A program made the position numbers and the translations under genes. Shown one piece after another: positions 1-5,305 of a stretch of 8,174 bases of DNA. Below the pieces are notes generated by a model, which saw nothing but the letters and a program-made list of their open reading frames with translations, was not told where the DNA came from and did not search any database. Within the stretch, counting starts at the first letter, position 1. The number at the start of each line of letters is the position of its first letter. The DNA comes from a bacterium (GTDB lineage: Bacteria > SM23-31 > JAUVVT01), in contig JAUWXV010000164.1 of assembly GCA_030616165.1 (NCBI GenBank), positions 1-8,174 of the forward strand, in the 5' to 3' direction.

Positions 1-796
1 CCACTCCCACATTCCCAATCGGTGATTTCACAAACATCTCAACATTTCCACGATCGGGTGTTATAATATTTCTTAAATTTTCAATTATATCCCCAGCATT
101 TATATACTGCAGTTGAAAAATTTCTATCTCGAGGTCGCCCAGCAATTCTGTCTTACGATTTTTAACAAGAATTATATCATTCTTTCTTATGTAATTATAT
201 TCATTCGCAGTGAGAATTGCCTCCAGAGCACCCTCAAAGGGAACATTTTGAAGCCTCACCGTCACAAGGTCTGCCTCATTTACGTCTTTCGATATTACAA
301 TATTCACATTATAAACCTCACTAAAAACCCTTAAAAGGTCAATGATAGAAATATTTCTGTAATTCATCATTTCAATCTTTTGCTCTGCCAGCGCAGATTT
401 ATGAGGAATTTTTACTGAAAGCCCCTCTTCGATTAGTTCAATATTATAACCAACCTTTTCAGAAAGGTCAATTACAATCCTGACAATATCCGGATTTGTA
501 AACCATTGACTTACACGAATTCGTTTCACTGGACCTTCATTTACATTGATTATCCTTGAATTTTTAAATCTCGCATTTCTAATATCAACTACTACTTTAA
601 ACGGAAATTCTCCTGCTTTCAACGAAAAATATCTGTAATCGGGAATAAAATCTGTAATAACTTTTACAACTATATTACCATTTTCAACTTGAACATTAAT
701 ATTTTTAACAAAATTGACATCATCTTTTGCAGATACTGAAATAATCAAAGAAAATTGGATGAGCAAAAATAGTATTAAAATATAGATACTTTTCAT
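1..796 (-). CDS. pilQ: Type IV pilus secretin PilQ, N-terminal part (cut by window edge)
   Basis: This is the amino-terminal 265 codons of a type IV pilus secretin, the outer-membrane ring through which the pilus leaves the cell. The frame stays open to the left window edge, so the pore-forming C-terminal domain is not visible. Residues 1-23 form a signal peptide (MKSIYILILF, hydrophobic core, SVSA before the likely cut). Residues of about 35-120 read as an AMIN domain, with VVVDIRNARF, KRIRVSQW and VRIVIDLSEK; in this family the domain anchors the secretin to peptidoglycan. Residues of about 140-190 read as the secretin short domain (STN): ISIIDLLRVFSEVYNVNIVI, then VTVRLQNVPFEGALEAIL. A further N-domain starts near residue 215. 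The ATG overlaps the pilP stop (ATGA), and a strong Shine-Dalgarno GGAGGAG lies inside the pilP end, so translation is probably coupled. Confidence 0.93.
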   Translation of the reverse strand, partial: MKSIYILILFLLIQFSLIISVSAKDDVNFVKNINVQVENGNIVVKVITDFIPDYRYFSLKAGEFPFKVVVDIRNARFKNSRIINVNEGPVKRIRVSQWFTNPDIVRIVIDLSEKVGYNIELIEEGLSVKIPHKSALAEQKIEMMNYRNISIIDLLRVFSEVYNVNIVISKDVNEADLVTVRLQNVPFEGALEAILTANEYNYIRKNDIILVKNRKTELLGDLEIEIFQLQYINAGDIIENLRNIITPDRGNVEMFVKSPIGNVGV

Positions 797-1293
797 TTTT
801 CTCCTCCAAGTCTCAAAATAAATTCTTTATTGCTCTCTCTCAAAACCACACAATCTTTTTCAACTTTAACTATTTTTTTACCCTCAACAACATCTCCTTC
901 CCAATAAATCTTATTATTAATGACAGCAATTGCTCCTCCATTGACCCATTGAACTCCACTTAAAACAAGACTCAGCGTTTCCTCAGCCTGTTTTTGTTCA
1001 ACAGTTATTTGTTTTTTAACCTCCCTGAAAAACGGGTCTCTATCACCCCAATCGCCATCAAACTTTTTAACTGGTGCTGTGTCATCAGGGGCTAAATCAT
1101 CAACATTAGAAGATATATTCCCCCTTGAAGGGATTTTTACATCCGCAGAAATCGGTGGTTTACCAATTGAAAAAGAATCACCCGGTAGAACTGACTTGGT
1201 TGGATTTGAAAAAAATGTCGTATAAATATAAAAAGACGCCACAATAATTAAAAGCACAATCAATATCTTCACCGTTGTACTTAATTTATTCAT
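793..1293 (-). CDS. pilP: PilP-like pilus assembly protein (PilP/GspC HR domain)
   Basis: A 166-residue protein in the usual place of pilP, directly before pilQ. It has one N-terminal membrane segment (about residues 9-27, ILIVLLIIVASFYIYTTFF), a low-complexity linker rich in Pro, Asp and Ser to about residue 80, the motif RDPFF, and a small beta domain (about residues 107-163: LSLVLSGVQW, AIAVINNKIYWEGD, VEKDCVVLRE). A membrane anchor, a linker, a DPF motif and a beta domain that presents INN...GD is the plan of PilP and GspC proteins. These link the inner-membrane PilN/PilO complex to the secretin periplasmic domains. The start is supported by AAGGA six bases before the ATG. It overlaps pilQ by four bases. 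Unlike canonical PilP it appears to be a transmembrane protein rather than a lipoprotein: no lipobox cysteine is visible, which is closer to GspC. It is separated from pilO by about 1 kb of repeats and may therefore need its own promoter. Confidence 0.8.
   Translation of the reverse strand: MNKLSTTVKILIVLLIIVASFYIYTTFFSNPTKSVLPGDSFSIGKPPISADVKIPSRGNISSNVDDLAPDDTAPVKKFDGDWGDRDPFFREVKKQITVEQKQAEETLSLVLSGVQWVNGGAIAVINNKIYWEGDVVEGKKIVKVEKDCVVLRESNKEFILRLGGEK
801..807 (-). promoter_or_regulatory. Ribosome binding site of pilQ inside the pilP coding end
   Basis: GGAGGAG on the minus strand, about six bases before the pilQ ATG when counted from the GGAGG core. It lies within the last codons of pilP and fixes the pilQ start. 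Together with the ATGA stop/start overlap it points to translational coupling of the two genes. Confidence 0.8.
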
Positions 1294-1540
1294 AAATTTC
1301 CTTTTTTATTAACTTTATGAACAATCCAGAATATAATAAAGTTTAAAATAATTTAAAAAACTTCCTGACCTGATTAATTCATAAAATTGAGCTAATATCC
1401 TGAATACGGTAATGTAAATGAAAAATTAATAATCGTCTTTCCATGTTTTATTTGTCATTCCCACGAAAGTGTGTGTTGCATAACACCCCCGTGTCATTTT
1501 CCTCCTTAGGCGAAGAATGACAAAAGTCTTCAATTCTCGC

Positions 1541-1592
1541 GTAGGGGCGGGTTTACCCGCCCTCTTTTAAGGGTGAACAAGTTCGCCCCTAC
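1541..1592. repeat. GTAGGGGCG hairpin unit with inverted ends
   Basis: The unit begins GTAGGGGCG and ends CGCCCCTAC, so its termini are inverted repeats. Inside is a compact hairpin GGGCGGGT-TT-ACCCGCCC (1545-1562), followed by GGGTGAAC-AA-GTTCGCCC, which pairs with one wobble. It is one of four units in the window sharing the GTAGGGGCG head, all in the same orientation (1541, 1777, 2005, 3552). This suggests a dispersed, possibly mobile repeat family. Confidence 0.75.
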
Positions 1593-1730
1593 ACGTAATG
1601 ACAAAAAAAATATTTCTGCAACATCCACGAAAGTATGTGTTGCACAACACCGCCGTGTCATTTCGACCGAAGTCTCCTCCGAAGGCGGTTCCGCCTTTGG
1701 CGGAGAGAAATCTCATAACGCTTGCTGTAG

Positions 1731-1904
1731 AAGGTGTTCCCACAAAATAGCCTATAATAATGTCTTTTAATTAAATGTAGGGGCGAACCTATGTGCGTGC
1801 ACTGTGTGCTTGCACTGTGTGCCTGTCCTTTGGATTCGCCCTCTTTGTTTTCTAATAGCTAATATCTATAAGCTTGAGGCTATAATCCAGTTATTGTCAT
1901 TCCC
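1731..1904 (+). repeat. Direct repeat copy 1 (long form)
   Basis: This stretch is nearly identical to 1959-2093, from the shared TTCCCACAAAATAGCC block through TTATTGTCATTCCC. It carries a GTAGGGGCGAACC unit at 1777. Compared with copy 2 it has about 39 extra bases inside the hairpin loop. These contain two copies of TGCACTGTGTGC (1798-1809 and 1811-1822), so the loop appears to have expanded by short tandem duplication. Confidence 0.8.
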
Positions 1905-1918
1905 ACGCCCACCTTGTC

Positions 1919-1942
1919 ATTCCCCCGAGAACTCGGGGGAAT
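1919..1942. repeat. Perfect 11-bp-stem palindrome
   Basis: ATTCCCCCGAG, two A bases, then CTCGGGGGAAT: a perfect hairpin preceded by TGTC and followed by CC. It is of the widespread dispersed TGTCATTCCC repeat type. No T-run follows on either strand, so it does not look like an intrinsic terminator. Confidence 0.7.
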
Positions 1943-1958
1943 CCATCTTCTTCTGGCG

Positions 1959-2093
1959 AAGGTATTCCCACAAAATAGCCTATAATAATGTCTCTTAATT
2001 AAATGTAGGGGCGAACCTGTGTGTTCGCCCTCTTTGTTTTCTAATAGCTAATATCTATAAGCTTGAGGCTATAATCCAGTTATTGTCATTCCC
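1959..2093 (+). repeat. Direct repeat copy 2 (short form)
   Basis: Second copy of the 1731-1904 segment. The offset is 228 bases at the left end and 189 at the right because the loop here is shorter. Its hairpin is intact and minimal: GGGCGAAC (2009-2016), loop CTGTGT, GTTCGCCC (2023-2030). The high identity suggests a recent segmental duplication. Confidence 0.8.
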
Positions 2094-2301
2094 GTACCCA
2101 CCTGTCATTCACGTCTCCTCTGGATTCCCGCTTTCGTATGTGTTGCACAACACCCACCTGTCATTTCGACCGAAGGCGGTTCCGCCTTTGGATTTTGAGC
2201 TTGATTTGACACTTGTCCCGCCAAAGGCGGGGTTTGGATTTTGACATTTGAAATTAAATATTCTATTTTCTACTAATATAGAAGAATTATTAGTTAAAGG
2301 T

Positions 2302-2865
2302 TCAAGAAATCACTTCACTATATAAATAAGTATATACCACAAGATAAATATCCATTTCTGGATAGTTATTATCATCTGCTGATATTGTCACAGAACCCGC
2401 CTTCAACAAAAAAGGGAAATCATCAAAACTCTCAATAAATCTTCCCAAATCAAAATATTTCCCGGTCATCCATATATTTATTGGTATTTTAATAATAGGT
2501 GAACTTTCAGTTTGCTCGGCAAAAAGAATATCTTTCTGTGGTGTAATTCTTTGAAAATGTATGCCATATTGTTCCCCCTTCCTCTGGATTACATTTGATA
2601 TATACAATAATTCATCTTTGGAAGGAATTTTTCCTTTAGTCTTCTCGATATCTCTTTTAATATTTTCAATATCATCCTGAAGCTTTTTTATCCCCTCCGT
2701 AGAACTCTTTGCCTTATTAAGACCATCATTTATTTTTGCAATCTCGAGTTTCATTTCAGCAATCTTTCTGTTCTGAATATTGTAAAAACCAAAAAACCAT
2801 AAAAGTATCAAACCCACCAGCCCAATAACATACAATATAAATCTTTGTTGATAATTCAAATTCAT
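2302..2865 (-). CDS. pilO: PilO-like type IV pilus inner-membrane protein
   Basis: This is the alignment-complex partner of PilN, about 187 residues from the chosen ATG. It has a short cytoplasmic tail (MNLNYQQRF), one membrane segment (about residues 9-29, LYVIGLVGLILLWFFGFY), a long charged coiled coil (about 33-80, QNRKIAEMKLEIAKINDGL and later KKLQDDIENIKRDIEK), and a C-terminal ferredoxin-like domain (IHFQRITPQ, IKIPINIWMTGKYFDLGRFIESF, MDIYLVVYTY). That order is diagnostic of PilO; the segment TGKYFDLGRFI is the familiar PilO core. An in-frame TTG at 2886 would add seven residues and overlap the pilN end. I prefer the ATG at 2865, eight bases after the pilN stop. Neither start has a clear Shine-Dalgarno, so coupling to pilN translation is likely. 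The known role of the family is dimerising with PilN through periplasmic domains to hold the pilus machine in register with the secretin. Confidence 0.9.
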   Translation of the reverse strand: MNLNYQQRFILYVIGLVGLILLWFFGFYNIQNRKIAEMKLEIAKINDGLNKAKSSTEGIKKLQDDIENIKRDIEKTKGKIPSKDELLYISNVIQRKGEQYGIHFQRITPQKDILFAEQTESSPIIKIPINIWMTGKYFDLGRFIESFDDFPFLLKAGSVTISADDNNYPEMDIYLVVYTYLYSEVIS

Positions 2866-2873
2866 TTTATAAA

Positions 2874-3527
2874 TCAAATAATACAAGTAATTTCAAAATG
2901 AAGTTTTTCACTGCTCCCTTCTGGAGAAATCTCCTTATAGGGTTTTACCCTTGAAAAAAAAGCAGTATTTTCGAGACGCACCATAAAATCTGCTAAAAAC
3001 ATTCCGGAATTAAAATCCGTGTTGTTTACATATCCAGTGATTATAACATTATTTGGAGAAATATTGACATCATTTATCGTTATGTATTCAGGAGTTATAT
3101 TACTTAAGATTTTCATTACTCCAACAACATCTGCTGTCTCAGTAATGCCAGTAATCTGAGACATAAAATAATCCTTCTCATTCTCAAGAGCACTTTTTTG
3201 ATTTTTAAGCCTATCATAATCCTTGAGTATTGGATAAACACTGCCGCTGTAAAGATTAATTTGGCTTAATCTTTTTTCAAAATCAGATTTATTTTTAAAT
3301 ATCATTATGGAGAAGATTCCAAGAACAAACAGAATAAAAATAGAAGCAAGTTTAAATTTTATTTTTTCTTTTACTTTACTCTTTTCTACATTGCCAGGAG
3401 ACAGAATAGCCCTTTCCTCTTCTTCGGAGAGGTGAATGGAAATTTCCTTTTCTTCTGGCTCTACCTCTTTCCCTCTCAACACCTCAAGCAGCCTATCGGT
3501 TGCTAACTCTTTATTCTTATTATGCAT
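2874..3527 (-). CDS. pilN: PilN-like type IV pilus inner-membrane protein
   Basis: About 217 residues from the chosen ATG. The layout is an unusually long, charged cytoplasmic tail (about residues 1-55, with EEKEISIHLSEEEERAI), a single membrane segment (about 59-77, FKLASIFILFVLGIFSIMIF), a coiled coil (YDRLKNQKSALENEKDYF), and a periplasmic ferredoxin-like domain (VVGVMKILSNITPEYITINDV, NVIITGYVNNTDF, MVRLENTAFF). This matches PilN, which binds PilM through its tail in canonical systems and pairs with PilO. A GTG at 3545 would add MKRSIG, but that sequence lies in a duplicated copy of the upstream ATPase-gene end (3519-3545 repeats 3593-3619) and has no Shine-Dalgarno. The ATG at 3527 has AAGAGG nine bases before it and matches the presumed ancestral start. 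The C-terminus abuts pilO. Confidence 0.87.
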   Translation of the reverse strand: MHNKNKELATDRLLEVLRGKEVEPEEKEISIHLSEEEERAILSPGNVEKSKVKEKIKFKLASIFILFVLGIFSIMIFKNKSDFEKRLSQINLYSGSVYPILKDYDRLKNQKSALENEKDYFMSQITGITETADVVGVMKILSNITPEYITINDVNISPNNVIITGYVNNTDFNSGMFLADFMVRLENTAFFSRVKPYKEISPEGSSEKLHFEITCII

Positions 3528-3619
3528 GCCAATCGACCTCTTCACTTTTATGTAGGGGCGACCCGCTGGGTCGTCCCTCCTGATTCATTACCATTATGCA
3601 TGCCAATTAATCTCTTCAC
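3519..3619. mobile_element. Hairpin element insertion flanked by 27-bp direct repeats
   Basis: The segments 3519-3545 and 3593-3619 are imperfect direct repeats of 27 bases with three mismatches; both share ATTATGCATGCCAAT and CTCTTCAC. Between them lie 47 bases (3546-3592) holding a GTAGGGGCG unit with an 11-bp stem, AGGGGCGACCC, loop GCT, GGGTCGTCCCT, with one wobble. The left copy contains the pilN start and the right copy contains the ATPase stop. Removing the 74-base duplication plus insert would restore an 8-base overlap (ATGCATAA) between the ATPase stop and the pilN start. The simplest reading is insertion of a small hairpin element with target duplication. Duplication during break repair is an alternative. 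Confidence 0.7.
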
Positions 3620-4421
3620 GAACAAGTGATAAAACTAACTTTTCATCAACAATTTTTTTATTACTTCTTAACATAGCAATGAGAGAATTGTGACACAAAA
3701 CAGTTATCCTTCTCGGAAAACCCTGTGTGTGAATATAAATCTGTTTTAATGCTTTGTCAGTAAAAAGGATTCTCTCGGAATTGGAACTCGCCATCTTCAA
3801 TCGGAAATTTATCAAACCTATGGTATCCTTTTCATTAAGGGGATTTATCACATATCCCATAGTAACCCGGTCAAGGAAATTGGGCTGACGCTTCATCTTC
3901 TGAAGGAATTCCGGCTGAGCAAATATTATCAGTTGAAGTAACTTATATTCGTTGGTCTCATAGTTTAAAAGTGTCCTTAAAACTTCAACGTATGTTGGTG
4001 TCAGTTTCTGACCCTCGTCAATAATTAATATTACAATTTTCTTTTCTTTAATCCCTTTCCCAAGAAGATATTTCTCGAGTTCGTTCTTATGTTCAAATGA
4101 AGAGCGTGCAGATGTCTCTATTCCAAATGAGGTTGTAAGATTCTTTATGAATTCGAATTCAGACTTAAAAGTTGGGTCGAGTATTAATCGCACAATAAAA
4201 TTTGACTTTTCTTTTGCAAATTTTTGAATCAAAAGCCTGCTAACAGTGGTTTTGCCGGTTCCCACATCCCCAAGGATTACAGAAAGCCCCCTCCTTAACC
4301 TGATGGCAATTTCAAGCCTGTTCATACATTCCCGATGCTCTCGGGAATAATAAAAAAATGCGGGGTCAGGAGAGGTCGAAAAAGGTTCGTTTCTTAAACC
4401 TAATAACTTATAATAATCCAT
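3594..4421 (-). CDS. ExeA/GspA-like AAA ATPase of the pilus operon
   Basis: A 275-residue P-loop ATPase of the ExeA/GspA family. The family signature opens the protein (YYKLLGLRNEPFSTSPDPAF, then YYSREHRECMNRL). Walker A is GDVGTGKTT (51-59), Walker B is VILIIDEGQ (130-138), the sensor region is LLQLIIFAQPEF (161-172), and the terminal GFPRRI (234-239) is the usual C-terminal motif. Aeromonas ExeA is about twice as long because it also has a membrane segment and a peptidoglycan-binding domain; this protein stops after the ATPase, so it should be cytoplasmic. ExeA acts in placing the secretin; a comparable role in PilQ assembly or in energising the inner-membrane complex is inference. It sits where pilM is expected. 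Its ATG is preceded by AGGAG eight bases upstream and overlaps the end of the MerR gene by 14 bases, which suggests translational coupling. Its end carries the repeated 27-bp segment. Confidence 0.88.
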   Translation of the reverse strand: MDYYKLLGLRNEPFSTSPDPAFFYYSREHRECMNRLEIAIRLRRGLSVILGDVGTGKTTVSRLLIQKFAKEKSNFIVRLILDPTFKSEFEFIKNLTTSFGIETSARSSFEHKNELEKYLLGKGIKEKKIVILIIDEGQKLTPTYVEVLRTLLNYETNEYKLLQLIIFAQPEFLQKMKRQPNFLDRVTMGYVINPLNEKDTIGLINFRLKMASSNSERILFTDKALKQIYIHTQGFPRRITVLCHNSLIAMLRSNKKIVDEKLVLSLVREEINWHA

Positions 4422-4641
4422 TCTTTTTTCTCCTGAAGATTTCTTTTATGGGTACTCTTTCTAATCTTAATTTTTTTATCTTTTCAAGTTGTTGCAATGT
4501 TTGGTCAATAAAATATCTGTAATTACTTCCTTCACTTCTTGAAACCTCTTCAATCAGCCCAATTCTCAAATAATAATTCAAAGTATCAATTGACAATTCA
4601 CTCAACCTTGCTAAATCACCGATAAGATAAATCTTTTCCAT
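4408..4641 (-). CDS. Short MerR-family transcriptional regulator
   Basis: A 77-residue protein made almost only of a MerR-type winged helix-turn-helix: YLIGDLARLSELSIDTLNYY (helix-turn-helix, about residues 5-24), then the wing GLIEEVSRSEGSNYRYF with the family pattern of GLI, R and YRYF, and a helix QTLQQLEKIKKLRLERVPIKEI. The usual effector-binding domain is missing, so metal or drug sensing is unlikely; the protein ends in RRKKNGLL. Short MerR proteins of this kind can act as dimeric DNA-binding proteins. It is the first gene of the pilus operon and overlaps the ATPase gene by 14 bases. A three-half-site operator candidate lies 40 to 89 bases upstream of its ATG, suggesting autoregulation of the whole operon (inference). 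The start is supported by GAAGG just upstream of the ATG. Confidence 0.85.
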   Translation of the reverse strand: MEKIYLIGDLARLSELSIDTLNYYLRIGLIEEVSRSEGSNYRYFIDQTLQQLEKIKKLRLERVPIKEIFRRKKNGLL

Positions 4642-4680
4642 AATACCTTCTTGCTATTCTAAATAGGGAGTAGAAAATTT

Positions 4681-4730
4681 ATATTACTCAATGGTTTCAT
4701 ATATTACTCAATAGTTATTGAGTAATATAT
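4681..4730. promoter_or_regulatory. Operator candidate: three ATATTACTCAAT half-sites
   Basis: A perfect inverted repeat with 15-bp arms and a 2-bp centre occupies 4699-4730 (ATATATTACTCAATA, GT, then the complement). A third half-site, ATATTACTCAAT, lies at 4681-4692 in the same orientation as that at 4701-4712, exactly 20 bases or about two helical turns away. There is no T-run and no upstream gene to terminate, so this looks like a binding site rather than a terminator. The adjacent MerR-type regulator is the obvious candidate binder. On the minus strand the sites also supply TTGAGT (4711-4706) and TAATAT (4686-4681) with a 19-base spacer, the stretched spacing typical of MerR-controlled promoters. 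Confidence 0.65.
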
Positions 4731-4735
4731 AATTA

Positions 4736-4764
4736 AATCTAATAAACTTTTTTCCTTATGTCAA
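4736..4764 (-). promoter_or_regulatory. Sigma-70-type promoter candidate for the pilus operon
   Basis: The minus strand reads TTGACA (4764-4759), a 17-base spacer, then TAGATT (4741-4736). The -35 box is perfect and the -10 matches four of six consensus bases. Transcription would start near 4729, at the edge of the palindrome, so a protein bound there would repress. The 19-base-spaced TTGAGT/TAATAT pair described under the operator is the alternative promoter; start mapping would be needed to choose between them. Confidence 0.5.
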
Positions 4765-4953
4765 GAAATTTTTATATTTTTTTTAAAATCTTTCCCAAAA
4801 AAATAACCTCCTTCTGAATTATTGTGATAATTAACTAATCACCCATTCACCAAATAAAACATAAAAATCGCTTTGAAAATTCACTCTAATTTGTTATTTT
4901 ATAAAGCAAAAATGCATATTTGAGGCATTGAATATGAAACGAGGTAAGGGTAA
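4765..4953. other. AT-rich intergenic stretch without a gene
   Basis: Between the operon promoter and the inverted-repeat element there is no supported gene. On the plus strand there is a weak TTGAAA box at 4873-4878, a GAGG at 4922-4925, and an ATG at 4934 that opens a 12-codon frame ending inside the left terminal repeat of the element. This could be the stump of a gene cut by the insertion, or chance. Confidence 0.5.
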
Positions 4954-5218
4954 TTCGGGGACACAATACTAATTATTCCTGGTTTTTAGCTTGAATTTCG
5001 GACCACGTTTCCGATGTAGAAGCATACGTACAAAGTAGGAAGTACGAATGACGAATTGGGAATAGGCAATGGGTAAGAGGCAATAGGAAAAACGAATTAT
5101 GAATTGGGACAAGAATTCTGGACTGAGTGCATAATGCTGATGAGCGTATCCAATCGTGCTATGTTAAAATGTATGATTTTCTGAGTATGTTGTCAATAAT
5201 TAGTATTGTGTCCTAGAA
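4954..5218. mobile_element. MITE-like element with 24-bp terminal inverted repeats
   Basis: The ends 4954-4977 and 5195-5218 are inverted repeats of 24 bases with two mismatches, including a perfect 19-bp core GGACACAATACTAATTATT. The 265-base unit has no coding frame. Its middle carries degenerate direct repeats of the GAATTGGG / GGCAATGGG / GGCAATAGG kind (about 5055-5110). A short non-coding body between good inverted repeats is the plan of a miniature non-autonomous transposable element. From memory, GGGGACACAATAC-type ends occur near transposase genes in other genomes, but I cannot confirm the family here. No clear target-site duplication is visible. The right end touches the conserved GTT of the last attC. 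Confidence 0.65.
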
Positions 5219-5301
5219 CGCCCAGGGTAACCAGCGGCGTCAAAAGACTTGCAAGTAAAACCACAGCGTTTCTCGCCGTCTGGTTGATACTTTTGTTATG
5301 C
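5217..5301 (-). repeat. attC recombination site of the 201-residue cassette gene (last in array)
   Basis: Reading on the minus strand, the R'' core is GCATAAC (5301-5295), five bases after the gene stop. The inner arm AACCAGACGGCG pairs with CGCCGCTGGTT, leaving one unpaired A; such extrahelical bases are the hallmark of folded attC sites. The R' end is GGGCGTT (GTT at 5219-5217). The site is 85 bases long. The bases after GTT (CTAGGACAC) are not those of a normal R' box but the end of the inverted-repeat element. Confidence 0.8.
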
Positions 5302-5305
5302 AATT

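Larger units (their letters stand above)
1440..2240. repeat. Repeat island inside the pilus operon (gene-free, 1294-2301)
   Basis: The 1008 bases between pilO and pilP contain no convincing gene. They are filled with several kinds of short repeat. TGTCATTCCC/TGTCATTTCG boxes occur near 1453, 1491, 1656, 1896, 1915, 2086 and 2158. GTGTTGCAYAACAC mini-hairpins lie at 1473-1486, 1637-1650 and 2140-2153. AAGGCGG-TT-CCGCCTT hairpins lie at 1682-1697 and 2173-2188, and a CCCGCC-AAA-GGCGGG hairpin at 2217-2231. GTAGGGGCG units start at 1541, 1777 and 2005. The flanks 1294-1440 and 2240-2301 are plain AT-rich sequence. Short frames inside this stretch are made of repeat sequence and are not supported as genes. 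Confidence 0.85.

Noticed and set aside
113-334. Plus-strand open frame of 73 codons
   Set aside because: It lies antisense to the pilQ reading frame, which has clear AMIN and STN motifs, and has no ribosome binding site or recognisable content.
1573-1998. Two plus-strand open frames of about 65 codons in the repeat island
   Set aside because: Both are built from the repeat sequences and share the same ending (SHKIAYNNV) because they end in the two duplicated copies. No start signals or protein-like composition.
1440-2240. CRISPR array
   Set aside because: The repeats differ in type and spacing, with no uniform spacers between constant repeats, and no cas genes are seen.
2241-2269. TTGACA-17-TATTTT promoter-like pair on the plus strand
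   Set aside because: No plus-strand gene follows; the stretch leads into the antisense of pilO. Probably chance in AT-rich DNA.
4699-4730. Long palindrome read as a Rho-independent terminator
   Set aside because: The stem is AT-rich, there is no T-run after it, and no gene ends nearby on either strand. Its position upstream of the MerR gene and the third half-site fit an operator better.
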